A stretch of DNA of 64,000 bases, from positions 1 to 64,000 of the forward strand of contig JANNLG010000016.1 in assembly GCA_031396695.1 (NCBI GenBank), in the 5' to 3' direction. Under the pieces are notes generated by a model. It saw only the letters and a program-made list of their open reading frames with translations. It was not told the DNA's origin and searched no databases. The position numbers and the translations under genes were made by a program. How positions within the stretch are numbered: position 1 is the first letter of the stretch; each line of letters begins with the position of its first letter. Source of the stretch: VGRW01 sp031396695 (GTDB taxonomy: Bacteria > Myxococcota_A > UBA9160 > SZUA-336). Of the stretch, positions 8,683 to 17,526 are shown in pieces.

Positions 8683-9291
8683 TCAGCCTCGCGTGCCGCG
8701 ATTGCGCGTGCGGCGGCCGGTGCGCTCGGCGAGCAGCACGAGGTAGCGCGGCTCAGGCTTCTCCTCGGGCGTGACGGGCGTCGAATCGGGCTCGACCGCA
8801 TCGACCAGGCGCAGTCCCGCGGAGCGCAGCGCCGCGAGCAGCGACGGCAGGGTCGCGAGCGCCGGGTGAGGCGCTGCTCCGTCGGGAACGCGACGCCAGG
8901 GGTGACCGATCGCGAGCACCAGCCGCCCGCGCGGATGAAGGAGCTTCGCTGCCGCGCGCAGCGTCGCCTCCGGATCCGCGCTGTCGTCGATGCAGTGTGC
9001 GGCGGTCACCACGTCGAACGGTCCGCGCAGGGGCGTCACGGGCTCGAGCGGATCGCGCGCGATCAGGACCTCGGCGCCCTGCTGCGCGAGCGCGCGAGCG
9101 AGCGGATTCGCCTCCGGTCCGATGTCGAGCACGCGCCGGCCCTGCACGCGCCCCGCGAGCTCGAGCACGATTTGCTGCACGCGCTGGCGGTCGGTCGGAA
9201 GATCCCTGCGTGTTTGCGCGGATTCACGCAGACGCGCGGACACGTGATTCCAGGAGTCCACGCCGGGGGGCGGTGTGCGCCGTCGAGTCAT
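8683..9291 (-). CDS. Class I SAM-dependent methyltransferase
   Basis: A 202-residue protein with a Rossmann methyltransferase core: motif I VLDIGPEANPLA (about residue 55), an acidic position after the second strand (ARDPLEP), and FDVVTAAHCID (about 95). The fold class is clear but the methyl acceptor is not. The C-terminus is short and basic (RTGRRTRNRG). No Shine-Dalgarno is seen before the ATG at 9291; instead a TATCCT hexamer ends 10 nt upstream, suggesting a nearly leaderless transcript. Confidence 0.8.
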   Translation of the reverse strand: MTRRRTPPPGVDSWNHVSARLRESAQTRRDLPTDRQRVQQIVLELAGRVQGRRVLDIGPEANPLARALAQQGAEVLIARDPLEPVTPLRGPFDVVTAAHCIDDSADPEATLRAAAKLLHPRGRLVLAIGHPWRRVPDGAAPHPALATLPSLLAALRSAGLRLVDAVEPDSTPVTPEEKPEPRYLVLLAERTGRRTRNRGTRG

Positions 9292-9321
9292 TGCCCGGCC
9301 GAGGATAGCCAGACCATCGGC

Positions 9322-9744
9322 TCACGTCTCGTCCGCGAGCTCCATCTCGACCATGCGCGCCTCGACGTCCTCGGCCGGCACGACGCGGCCCTTGCCGACG
9401 CCCTCGCACAGCTTGCGCGCGTCGTCGGTCCAGCGGCCGTCGACCACCAGGTCTCGCCAGAACGGAAACGTGCGGCATTGGGTGGGTCGCGCGCCGTAGA
9501 CGGTGCAGCGGTTCGTGCCCGGCTCCAGGAACACGCAGGCTTCACTTTGGAACAGCAGCTGCGTCCAGCCGAACTCGTCGGTGAAGGTGTAGCGGCGGCG
9601 GAACTCGGGCAGTCGGAGCCCGAGCTCGCCGGCCAGCGCGCGCGCCTCGTCCGCGTTCAGGTACACGTGCGCGTACTCGCCGCGCGCGGTGCAGCACTCG
9701 CCGCACATCGTGCACTCGAAGCGCAGGCCGGCTTCGCGCCTCAC
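9322..9744 (-). CDS. YkgJ-family zinc/iron-cluster cysteine protein
   Basis: A 140-residue protein with the CxxCxxCC-type N-terminal motif (CTMCGECC) and later cysteines CVFLEPGTNRCTVYGARPTQCRTFPFW in three separate positions, the pattern of the CxxCxxCC (UPF0153/YkgJ) family that binds zinc or an iron-sulfur cluster. The function in the cell is not established. The GTG start at 9744 overlaps the TGA of the threonine aldolase gene (GTGA), so translation is coupled and the two are in one operon. Confidence 0.85.
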   Translation of the reverse strand: MRREAGLRFECTMCGECCTARGEYAHVYLNADEARALAGELGLRLPEFRRRYTFTDEFGWTQLLFQSEACVFLEPGTNRCTVYGARPTQCRTFPFWRDLVVDGRWTDDARKLCEGVGKGRVVPAEDVEARMVEMELADET

Positions 9745-10754
9745 GCTCGCAGCTCGCGCATGACCGCGAGCGCCGCGTCGATCTCGGCCGCACCGACATC
9801 GAGGTGTGTCACCGCACGCAGCGCGTCGCTCGACACCGGGTTCACGAGCACGCCGCGCGCGCGCAGCGCGGCGCTGAACGAAGCCGCGTTCGCGCGTTGG
9901 AACAGCACGATGTTGGTCTCGGGCGGCGCCGGCACGATCACGCCGGGAAGCTCGGCGAGCCCGGCCGCGAGCTGGCGCGCGTGCACGTGGTCGTCGGCCA
10001 GGCGCTTGGTGTTGTGCTCGAGCGCGTACACGCCGGCGGCGGCGAGGATGCCCGCCTGGCGCATGCCCCCGCCCTGCTGCTTGCGGAAGCGGTGCGCGCG
10101 CGTGATCCACGCGCGCGAGCCGACCAGAAGTGATCCGACCGGCGCGCCGAGCCCCTTCGACAGGCAGAAGCTCACCGTATCGAACGGCTCGGCCCAGCGC
10201 GCGGCGGCGATTCCGGTGGCGGCCTCGGCGTTGAAGAGTCGCGCGCCGTCCATGTGCATGCGCAAGTCGAGCGCGCGCGCGGCCTGGGCCACGCGCTGCA
10301 GCTCGTCGAACGGAAACACCCGTCCGCCCGCGCGGTTGTGCGTGTTCTCGATCAGCACGGCGCGCGTGCGCGCGAAGTGGTCGTCGGCCGGGTACACCGC
10401 CTGGCGTAGCGCCTCGGGACCGAAGCGGCCGCCCTCGCCGATCTCCACCAGCTGCACGCCGGCGAGCGCGGCCGCGCCGCCGGACTCGTACAGCACCATG
10501 TGCGCGTCGCGCGCGGCGATCGCGGCGTCGCCGGGCTCGGAGAGCGTCCGCAGCGCGATCTGGTTGGCCATCGTGCCCGAGGGCAGGAACAGCGCGGCTT
10601 CCTTGCCCAGCCGTTCGGCGGCCAGCGCCTGCAACCGGTTCACGGTCGGATCCTCGCCGTACACGTCGTCGCCGACCTCGGCTTGCGCCATGGCCTCGCG
10701 CATGGCAGCGCTCGGCTGGGTGACCGTGTCGCTGCGCAGGTCGATCGTCTTCAC
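9741..10754 (-). CDS. ltaE: Low-specificity L-threonine aldolase
   Basis: A 337-residue PLP enzyme of fold type I. The signature N-terminus (IDLRSDTVTQPS), the GDDVYGEDPTVN segment and the PLP-binding lysine in SFCLSKGLGAPVGS are all present, with HMDGARLFNA and the aldolase GGGMRQAGILAA loop. It cleaves L-threonine or L-allo-threonine to glycine and acetaldehyde. GTG 10754 is the start because it begins exactly at the conserved KTIDLRSDT. It overlaps the TGA of the upstream PHP gene by GTGA, and a TATACT hexamer 7 nt before the GTG may add an internal promoter. Confidence 0.92.
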   Translation of the reverse strand: MKTIDLRSDTVTQPSAAMREAMAQAEVGDDVYGEDPTVNRLQALAAERLGKEAALFLPSGTMANQIALRTLSEPGDAAIAARDAHMVLYESGGAAALAGVQLVEIGEGGRFGPEALRQAVYPADDHFARTRAVLIENTHNRAGGRVFPFDELQRVAQAARALDLRMHMDGARLFNAEAATGIAAARWAEPFDTVSFCLSKGLGAPVGSLLVGSRAWITRAHRFRKQQGGGMRQAGILAAAGVYALEHNTKRLADDHVHARQLAAGLAELPGVIVPAPPETNIVLFQRANAASFSAALRARGVLVNPVSSDALRAVTHLDVGAAEIDAALAVMRELRA

Positions 10755-11644
10755 GGCGCCGAGTATAGCGGCGGATCCCGAGGCGGATTGCGCAGCTCGA
10801 GCACGCGCTCGCCACCGTCGAGCTGGAGCTCCACGCGGCCCGAGGGCGAGCGCACCTCGACGGCTTCCGCGGCGCGCGGCTCGTACACGCGCCAGCGGAT
10901 CGCGCACGCACCCGCGCGAAGCTGCGCCCAGATGGCGTCCGGCTCGAGTGGCCCGTCGGGGCAGACGGTCTGCACGCCCTGGAACATCTGCAGGTACGGA
11001 TCGAGCTGCCAGCCGAGCAGCGACACGTTGTTGTGTGCATCTGCGCCCGCGAAGCCCGTCACGCGCCGTCCGGCGCTGCGCAGCTCGTCCCACTTCGCGA
11101 GCTCGCGCGTCGGCCGGACCCACAGATCCGCGAGCTGCGCCTCGCGCGCGAAGCCGAAGCGCAGCACGCGGTACGGCAAGAGCGGTCCGGACAGGCGCGC
11201 GAAGTCGGACGCGTTGTTCTGCACTTCGAGCCCGTCGAAGTCGGCGTCCCAGTCGCTCCACCCGCCGTGCGAGAACGGGTGGGCGACGACCGCGAAGCCG
11301 CCCTGCGCGTGGATCTCGGCGATCACGTCGCTTCCCGGGCGCCCGATCGCCGGCACGCTACTCACGATCTGCAAGCCCAACAGGTGGCCGTCGCGCGACG
11401 CGAACTCGGCGCCGACCAGCACCAGCAGCTTCCGGCCGTTCGGCGCGGTGTGCAGACCTGCGTGCTCCGCGCCGGGAATCGGGCCCGGCTCGTCGACGTC
11501 CACGTGGTCGGTCAGCACCACGAAGTCGAGGCCCGCAAGGCCCGCGGCCTCGAGCACGGCCTCGAAGCTGGCGTCGCTGTCGTGCGACGGCTCGTGGTGG
11601 ATGTGCATGACGCCGACCAGCGCCGCGAGCGCGAGCGCCTTCAC
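10751..11644 (-). CDS. PHP-domain metal-dependent phosphoesterase (CehA/McbA-like)
   Basis: A 297-residue protein with PHP metal-binding motifs: HIHHEPSHDSD at the N-terminus, VVLTDHVD, VVAHPFSHGGWSD, and GADAHNN. A short hydrophobic N-terminus (MKALALAALVGVMHIH) is too close to the first metal motif to be a cleavable signal. The family includes CehA/McbA carbamate hydrolases and phosphoesterases, and the C-terminal beta-rich extension (RSPSGRVELQLDGG) is as in CehA-type proteins. The substrate is unknown. GTG start at 11644; the gene lies between the TPR gene and ltaE in a four-gene run. Confidence 0.8.
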   Translation of the reverse strand: MKALALAALVGVMHIHHEPSHDSDASFEAVLEAAGLAGLDFVVLTDHVDVDEPGPIPGAEHAGLHTAPNGRKLLVLVGAEFASRDGHLLGLQIVSSVPAIGRPGSDVIAEIHAQGGFAVVAHPFSHGGWSDWDADFDGLEVQNNASDFARLSGPLLPYRVLRFGFAREAQLADLWVRPTRELAKWDELRSAGRRVTGFAGADAHNNVSLLGWQLDPYLQMFQGVQTVCPDGPLEPDAIWAQLRAGACAIRWRVYEPRAAEAVEVRSPSGRVELQLDGGERVLELRNPPRDPPLYSAP

Positions 11645-11657
11645 CGGCGTCGCCCGC

Positions 11658-11975
11658 TCAGCGGCTCGCGTTCATGCGCGCAGCGACCGCCGACGCCTCC
11701 TCGGCTTCGGGGATGCGACCCTGGCGCTGCAGGAAGCGCGAGAGGCTGGTGTGGAAGAGGGCTTCGTCGGGATCGCACTCGATCGCCTTTCGGATCGTCG
11801 CGATCGCATCGTCCAAACGGTTCAGGCGACTGTAGACCTCGGCCAGGCCCTGGTAGGCCAGACCGAAGCGCGGATCGCGCTCGATCACGCGCTGATAGGC
11901 GGCGACCGAGGCCTCGTAGTCACCCTTCACGAAGGCGTCGAACGCCTGCTGGTACATCGCGCGAAGCTCGGACAT
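11658..11975 (-). CDS. Small tetratricopeptide-repeat protein
   Basis: A 105-residue protein made almost entirely of about two and a half TPR units (AFDAFVKGDYEASVAAYQRVIERDP; LAYQGLAEVYSRLNRLDDA are the repeat faces, seen as separate helices). It has no signal peptide and probably acts as a cytoplasmic adaptor. The ATG at 11975 is fixed by a near-perfect AAGGAGG 5 nt upstream, which rules out the longer reading frame starting at 12038. It heads the run of minus-strand genes down to the YkgJ gene and is divergent, with about 40 bp between starts, from the isocitrate/isopropylmalate dehydrogenase-like gene. Confidence 0.85.
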   Translation of the reverse strand: MSELRAMYQQAFDAFVKGDYEASVAAYQRVIERDPRFGLAYQGLAEVYSRLNRLDDAIATIRKAIECDPDEALFHTSLSRFLQRQGRIPEAEEASAVAARMNASR

Positions 11976-12018
11976 GCGGTCCTCCTTGTGCGAGTCTAGC
12001 GTGTCGATGACAAGCGCC

Positions 12019-13038
12019 ATGAAAACGCTGGCGATCACGGAGTTGCTCGGGGACGGAATCGGTTCGGAGCTGCGCGAGTCGGTGCACGCGGTGGCGAAGC
12101 GCCTGCCGCTCGAGATCGCGTTCGAGCCGGTCGATCTGTCGCTCGAGAGCCGGCGCCGCGACGCGAGCGCCGCCTACGACGCGGTCGTCACTTCGCTCGC
12201 GCGCACGAAGCTCGGCCTGAAGTATCCGACGGTGACGGCGGAGGAGAGCCCGAACGCCGTGCTGCGCTCTCGGCTCGGGTTGTCGGTGATCCACAGGCCC
12301 GTGCACTCGATCCCGGGCGTCGCGTCGATCTTCAAGGAGCAGCTCGCGCTCGACATCGTGCGCGTGGCGGTCGGCGGCACCTACGACGATCCGGGTCAGC
12401 GGATCGGCAACGACGTGGCGGTCTCGCTGCGCATCATCGAGCGGCGGCCGTGCACCGAGGCCGCGCGCTTCGCGTTCCGGTTCGCGCGTGCGCACGGCTT
12501 GTCGGTGACATCGTCGTCCAAGCACACGATCCAGCGCGCTACGGACGGCTTCTTCGAGGCGATCGTGCGCGAGGTCGCAGCTGAGTTCCCCGACGTGCCC
12601 CACCGCGTCGAGCTGTTCGACGCGCTGCTCGCGAAGATCTGCCTTCGCCCGCGCGACTTCTCGGTGGTGCTGACGCTGAACGAGTACGGCGACTTCCTCT
12701 CCGACATGGCCTGCGGGCTGATCGGCAGCATGGGTCTGGGCGCGAGCGGCAACTACTCGTTCGCGAAGTCGGGCGAGATCGACGTGGCGCTGTTCGACCC
12801 GGCCGGTGGCACGGCGCCCGACATCGCGGGCCGCGGCGTGTGCAACCCGACGGCGGCGCTGCTCGCATTCGCGCTGCTGCTCGAGCACGCGGGTCACGCC
12901 GTGTACGCGGTCGCGCTGCGCGAGGCGTTGCTCGATTCGATCGCGACCGGCAAGACCACGCGCGACGTGGGCGGATCACTCGGCACCGTCGACTTCACCG
13001 CGCGCGTCTGCGACGCGCTCAGCCGCCGCATCGCCTAG
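12019..13038 (+). CDS. Isocitrate/isopropylmalate dehydrogenase family enzyme
   Basis: About 339 residues; it begins with ITELLGDGIGSEL, like the family's GDGIGPE. Further family signs are the LGLKYPTVT...SPNAVLRSRLGL segment, TLNEYGDFLSDMACGLIGSMGLG (the metal-binding aspartates) and FDPAGGTAPDIAGRGVCNPTAAL. These are NAD(P)-dependent beta-decarboxylating dehydrogenases. The substrate-specificity helix is unlike textbook Icd or LeuB, so I cannot say whether it uses isocitrate, 3-isopropylmalate, homoisocitrate or another acid. Its place one gene before a leucine-regulated IPMS makes a LeuB-like role attractive but unproven. ATG 12019 gives the best N-terminus; ATG 12007 is also possible. No Shine-Dalgarno is obvious. 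Confidence 0.8.
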   Translation: MKTLAITELLGDGIGSELRESVHAVAKRLPLEIAFEPVDLSLESRRRDASAAYDAVVTSLARTKLGLKYPTVTAEESPNAVLRSRLGLSVIHRPVHSIPGVASIFKEQLALDIVRVAVGGTYDDPGQRIGNDVAVSLRIIERRPCTEAARFAFRFARAHGLSVTSSSKHTIQRATDGFFEAIVREVAAEFPDVPHRVELFDALLAKICLRPRDFSVVLTLNEYGDFLSDMACGLIGSMGLGASGNYSFAKSGEIDVALFDPAGGTAPDIAGRGVCNPTAALLAFALLLEHAGHAVYAVALREALLDSIATGKTTRDVGGSLGTVDFTARVCDALSRRIA

Positions 13039-13048
13039 GATCATCCGC

Positions 13049-14008
13049 ATGGAGATGCGCGAGATGCGGCGCGAGGATCGCGGCGCCGTGCTCGACCTGC
13101 TCGAGCACGCGTTCTCGGTGCGCGAGCTGTTCGAGCGCTTCATGGACTTCGATCCCGTGTTCTCCTACTCCGACGTGCTGCTCGCGCTGGACGGCGGCGT
13201 GCCGGTCTCGTGCGTGCAGATCTTCGAGCGGCCGATCCGCTTGCGTCACGAGCGCGTGCTGCTCGGGGGCATCGGCAGCGTCGCCACGCACGCCTCCGCG
13301 CGCGGGAAGGGTCTCGCGTCAGAGCTCCTGCGCCAGGCGCTCGAGCGCATGCGCGAGCGCGGCATGGCGCTCTCGCTCCTGTTCGCGGCCCGCTTCTCGT
13401 TCTACGAGGCGCTCGGCTGGCAGCAGATGTCGACGCGGCTGTTCAAGCTCTCGCCGCACGCGGCGCTCGCGGCGTTGGACGACGGCACGGTACTGCGCGC
13501 GTTCGAGACCGCGGATCTCCAGCGCGTGAAGGCGCTCTACGACACCTACACGGAGCCGCTGTCGGGCCCGACCGTGCGCGACGCGCGCTACTGGGACGGA
13601 CAGCTGCGCCTGGCGGGAACCCCGCACGAGGACTTCCGCGTGGCCGAGCGCGGCGGCGAGCTCGTCGCCTACGCGCGCGCCGCGAGCTTCGGCGGACGCG
13701 TGCGCGTGCTCGAGTACGCACGCGCAGCCGCTGGCGCGAGCGCGCTCGCGCGCCTGCTCGCCGCGCTCACGCCCGCCGCGCATCGCCTGCCGGTGCCGCT
13801 GGTGCGCGATGCGGAGCTCGGCGACGCGCTGCGCGGCTTCGGCCTCGAGAGCGCGCCGGGCGAGGATCCTTCGCCGATGTGGCAGGTGCTCGACCGGCCG
13901 CTGCTCGCGCGGCTGGCCGGCGCATCGGAGGGCACGCCCGACCGCGCGCTGCTCGAGACGCTGGTCGGTGGACCGCTCTTCACCTATTGGCCGTCGGACC
14001 GATTCTGA
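13049..14008 (+). CDS. GNAT family N-acetyltransferase (Eis-like N-terminal region)
   Basis: A 319-residue protein. The first 150 residues form a GNAT domain with the acetyl-CoA motif GGIGSVATHASARGKGLASELL (Q/RxxGxG/A region seen as RGKGLA) and FYEALGWQQ. The remainder could be a second, degenerate GNAT lobe as in Eis, but the C-terminal sterol-carrier domain of Eis appears absent. The acceptor is unknown. The ATG at 13049 has an AGGA at 13037-13040, overlapping a TAGGAT hexamer ending 7 nt before the start; this could be either a ribosome binding site or a -10 for a leaderless transcript. The gene starts 10 bp after the dehydrogenase stop. Confidence 0.82.
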   Translation: MEMREMRREDRGAVLDLLEHAFSVRELFERFMDFDPVFSYSDVLLALDGGVPVSCVQIFERPIRLRHERVLLGGIGSVATHASARGKGLASELLRQALERMRERGMALSLLFAARFSFYEALGWQQMSTRLFKLSPHAALAALDDGTVLRAFETADLQRVKALYDTYTEPLSGPTVRDARYWDGQLRLAGTPHEDFRVAERGGELVAYARAASFGGRVRVLEYARAAAGASALARLLAALTPAAHRLPVPLVRDAELGDALRGFGLESAPGEDPSPMWQVLDRPLLARLAGASEGTPDRALLETLVGGPLFTYWPSDRF

Positions 14009-14016
14009 AGCTCGGC

Positions 14017-14045
14017 TTGACGCGCGCACGGCGCGTCCGTAACGT
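14017..14045 (+). promoter_or_regulatory. Sigma-70-type promoter of the leucine leader
   Basis: TTGACG at 14017-14022 and TAACGT at 14040-14045 are separated by 17 bp, the best -35/-10 pair I see in the window. The expected transcription start near 14052 lies about 3 nt before the GTG of the leader peptide, so the leader would be translated from an almost leaderless 5' end. Confidence 0.65.
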
Positions 14046-14054
14046 GGGCGAATC

Positions 14055-14135
14055 GTGATCCACCCGACCCACAGCGCGCTTCTTCTTCTCGGTCTTACCG
14101 GGGCGGGCGGGGTCCACCGGGTGCTCAGAGGCTGA
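14055..14135 (+). CDS. Leucine-rich leader peptide of the leuA attenuator
   Basis: A 26-codon open frame from GTG 14055 to TGA 14133. Codons 9-12 are four consecutive leucines (CTT CTT CTT CTC) and codon 14 is another leucine; valines or leucine also occur near the end (20, 23, 24). This is the classic layout of a leu operon leader peptide whose translation senses charged leucyl-tRNA. An in-frame TAA at 14040 means GTG 14055 is the only usable start. No strong Shine-Dalgarno is present, in line with the promoter position just upstream. The stop codon lies inside the following hairpin. Confidence 0.75.
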   Translation: MIHPTHSALLLLGLTGAGGVHRVLRG

Positions 14136-14162
14136 GCACCGGTCCATAGCGAGAAACGGACC
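14116..14162 (+). promoter_or_regulatory. Attenuator hairpins: pause hairpin and possible antiterminator
   Basis: A strong hairpin at 14116-14143 pairs ACCGG-TGCTCAG (one bulged G at 14121) with CTGAGCACCGGT around a 3-nt loop, 12 bp in all; it contains the leader stop codon. A second, mutually exclusive pairing joins GGTCC (14141-14145) with GGACC (14158-14162), which takes the first two bases of the terminator's left arm. TTCTCG within the leucine codons (14086-14091) can also pair with CGAGAA (14150-14155). These alternatives are what a ribosome-mediated attenuator needs; the exact switching scheme is inference. Confidence 0.6.
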
Positions 14163-14194
14163 TCTCCCGCCGAACCGGCCGGAGGGGTTTTTTT
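14161..14194 (+). terminator. Intrinsic terminator of the leuA attenuator
   Basis: CCTCTCC (14161-14167) pairs with GGAGGGG (14181-14187), with an inner GCC/GGC extension, followed directly by seven T residues (14188-14194). This is a complete rho-independent terminator and it lies between the leader peptide and the synthase start at 14264, so it must be read through for expression. Confidence 0.85.
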
Positions 14195-14263
14195 GTGCCC
14201 GCGGGACGCGCCCGCGACCTCCTTCGGCCCGCTCGGCGGCGGAGTTCCCCAAGGAGGTCAACC

Positions 14264-15472
<1,209 letters not shown>

Positions 15473-15505
15473 TGTGGCCGCGGGTTGCGGGAGACTCTCT
15501 CGACG

Positions 15506-16723
15506 ATGGCGATGATGGGTGACGTGATCCGGCGCGCGCTCGGCGCGGCGCTGCGCAATGCGCGCTACTCGGCGCTCTTCCTGCTCGCGGGCTCGGAGGC
15601 GCTGATCACGGAGTGGCTCGTGCGCGCCGCGACCGGCGGCAGCCTCGGGCTGCTGCGCGGAGCGGTGCTCACGTGCGCGCTCGCGGTCATGAACGTGGCG
15701 ACGCTCGCGCTGCTGCCGGTGTTCGCGCGCCGCACCTCGAGCGGCTACCGGCTGGGACGATTCTGGTTGGTCGGGAGCCTCGGCGCGCTGATCAGCGGAC
15801 CGCCGCTCGCGCTCGCCTTCTTGGTGATCGCGCCGCTCGCCTGGCTGCACCCACCCGCCGGCGAAACGCTTTTGCTCGCGAGCGGAGGCGCGGCGGTTGC
15901 GGTGGGCTTCGGCTCGATGTTCTGGGGCTGGCTCGTGGGCCAGCACCGCGTCGAGGTCGAGCGCCTCGATCTGCCGCTGCGCGGACTGCCCGACGCGCTC
16001 GCTGGACTGCGCATCGCACAGATCTCCGATCTGCACATCGGCATGCAGCTTCGCGCGCCGCTCTTGCGCCGGCTGCTCGCGCGCGTGAACGCGCTCGAAG
16101 CCGACCTGATCGTGATCACCGGCGACATCTTCGACTTCGATCCGCGCTACATCGAAGAGGGCTGTCGCGAGCTGGCCGCGCTCGAAGCGCGTCACGGCGT
16201 GTACGCGGTGCTCGGCAACCACGATGTCTACACCGGAGCGGACGCGGTTGCGCGCGGACTCGAGAGCGGGACCTCGATCCGGCTGCTGCGCAACGCGTGG
16301 GCGCGCGTCGAGGTCGACGGCAGCGCCTTCGCACTCGCGGGAGTCGAGGACCCGGGCCACGGCTGGAACGATCGCGACTCCACGCACGACGCACTGGAGC
16401 GGCTCGCGAGCGAGATCCCCGCCGAGCTCGCGCGCGTGCTCCTGATCCACCGGCCGAGCTGGTTCGCGCAGGCCGCCCGGCTCGGCTTTCCGCTCGCGCT
16501 GGCCGGGCACACCCACGGCGGGCAAATCGCCCTGCCCGGTCCGGCCATTCATCACAACGTCTCAAGGCTGATCTCGCGCTGGACCCGGGGCCTGTTCCGC
16601 GACCCCGACACCGGTGCGCTTCTGTATGTGAATCGCGGACTTGGCGTCGCCGGCCCGCCCGTGCGCCTGAACTGCTCGCGCGAGATCTCGCTGCTTCGCC
16701 TGATCCGCCCGCGCAACCAGTAG
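15506..16723 (+). CDS. Membrane-anchored metallophosphoesterase (YkuE/YaeI-like)
   Basis: About 405 residues. The N-terminal 150 residues hold three or four hydrophobic membrane segments; the C-terminal half is a calcineurin-like phosphoesterase with all metal motifs: ISDLHIG, TGDIFDFD, LGNHDVYTG, LLIHRPSW and AGHTHGGQIALPG. Relatives (YkuE, YaeI) hydrolyse lipid A precursors or other phospholipid-linked substrates at the membrane; the orientation here is unknown. ATG 15506 is chosen; a TTG at 15485 and ATGs at 15512 and 15515 are alternatives. It follows leuA by 33 bp and may be co-transcribed. Confidence 0.85.
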   Translation: MAMMGDVIRRALGAALRNARYSALFLLAGSEALITEWLVRAATGGSLGLLRGAVLTCALAVMNVATLALLPVFARRTSSGYRLGRFWLVGSLGALISGPPLALAFLVIAPLAWLHPPAGETLLLASGGAAVAVGFGSMFWGWLVGQHRVEVERLDLPLRGLPDALAGLRIAQISDLHIGMQLRAPLLRRLLARVNALEADLIVITGDIFDFDPRYIEEGCRELAALEARHGVYAVLGNHDVYTGADAVARGLESGTSIRLLRNAWARVEVDGSAFALAGVEDPGHGWNDRDSTHDALERLASEIPAELARVLLIHRPSWFAQAARLGFPLALAGHTHGGQIALPGPAIHHNVSRLISRWTRGLFRDPDTGALLYVNRGLGVAGPPVRLNCSREISLLRLIRPRNQ

Positions 16724-16807
16724 GAAATTTCCCTGGACTCCCGTTGCCGATCCCCCTCAGAATGCGGGTTCGGCTACGGCTGCGGATTCTGAATCTGGGG
16801 AGGGGAA
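16724..16807 (+). promoter_or_regulatory. Upstream region of PEP-CTERM gene with inverted repeat
   Basis: The 84-bp gap holds a 7-bp inverted repeat TCAGAAT (16757-16763) and ATTCTGA (16786-16792) separated by 22 bp, and a strong GGGGAGGGG ribosome binding site before ATG 16808. The repeat could be an operator or an mRNA hairpin of the upstream gene. Confidence 0.35.
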
Positions 16808-17449
16808 ATGTTGCGATTTGGGACGCTTGCGCTCGCTGCCACCTTGCTGTTTGCGGCAGATCCCGCCCGTGCCGCCGTGCTCGGCTTCGGCTGCATCTCG
16901 GGCAACCTCGCGGGCGACTGCGCCATCGGCGAGGCTCAGCTCAGCGTCGACGTGACGGACGCGGGCGGCGGCCAGGTGCTGTTCACGTTCTCGAACAGCG
17001 GCCCGTCCGCTTCGTCGATCACCGACGTCTACTTCGACGACGGCTCGCTGCTCGCGCTGGCGGTCGTGATCAACGATCTGGTCGCGCCGGGCATCGTGAA
17101 CTTCTCCCAAGGCGCATCGCCCGGAAACCTGCCCGCCGGCAACAACGCGGACCCCGACTTCAACACCACGGCGGGCTTCAACGCGGACTCCAACCCGCCC
17201 ACGCAGCCCAACGGGGTGAATCCCGGCGAGCTGCTCGGTATCCGCTTCACGCTGCAGGGCGGCCAGGATTTTGCGGACCTGCTCGCCGAGCTCGGCGACG
17301 GCACGCTGCGCATCGGCATCCACGTGCAGGGCTTCGCGACCGGCGGCAGCGAGAGCCTCGTGAACCACCCGCTGCCCGAGCCGGCGCTGTTCGGACTGCT
17401 CGCGCTTTGCGCGGGCGCGCTGCTCACGTCGAGGTCCCGCCGGAGCTGA
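16808..17449 (+). CDS. PEP-CTERM sorting domain protein
   Basis: A 213-residue exported protein of unknown function. Signal peptide residues 1-22 (cleavage after ARA), a beta-rich body with low charge, then a C-terminal PEP-CTERM signal: the LPEPALFG motif, a hydrophobic helix and a final basic cluster SRSRRS. In this system an exosortase (EpsH/XrtA type) cleaves at the PEP motif and the body is released or attached to the surface, often linked to exopolysaccharide. No exosortase gene is in the window. The body is rich in Asn/Asp/Gly around NPPTQPNGVNPGE and contains two cysteines near its N-terminus. Confidence 0.85.
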   Translation: MLRFGTLALAATLLFAADPARAAVLGFGCISGNLAGDCAIGEAQLSVDVTDAGGGQVLFTFSNSGPSASSITDVYFDDGSLLALAVVINDLVAPGIVNFSQGASPGNLPAGNNADPDFNTTAGFNADSNPPTQPNGVNPGELLGIRFTLQGGQDFADLLAELGDGTLRIGIHVQGFATGGSESLVNHPLPEPALFGLLALCAGALLTSRSRRS

Positions 17450-17526
17450 GCCACGGCTGCGGACCCGCTGAACGCGGACCGATAGGTGTTCCGGCGTAGC
17501 GCGACGCTAGCGCTATAAAGGAACGC

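Noticed and set aside
7630..11610. Very long plus-strand open frame of 1326 codons
   Set aside because: It lies across at least five well-supported minus-strand genes and has shadow-like composition; high GC removes stops.
13980..14261. 93-codon minus-strand frame across the leu leader
   Set aside because: It is antisense to the leader and terminator; its only support is openness.
16734..16747. Sigma-54-like TGG...GC before the PEP-CTERM gene
   Set aside because: Spacing between GG and GC is 9 instead of 10 bp, which is not tolerated.
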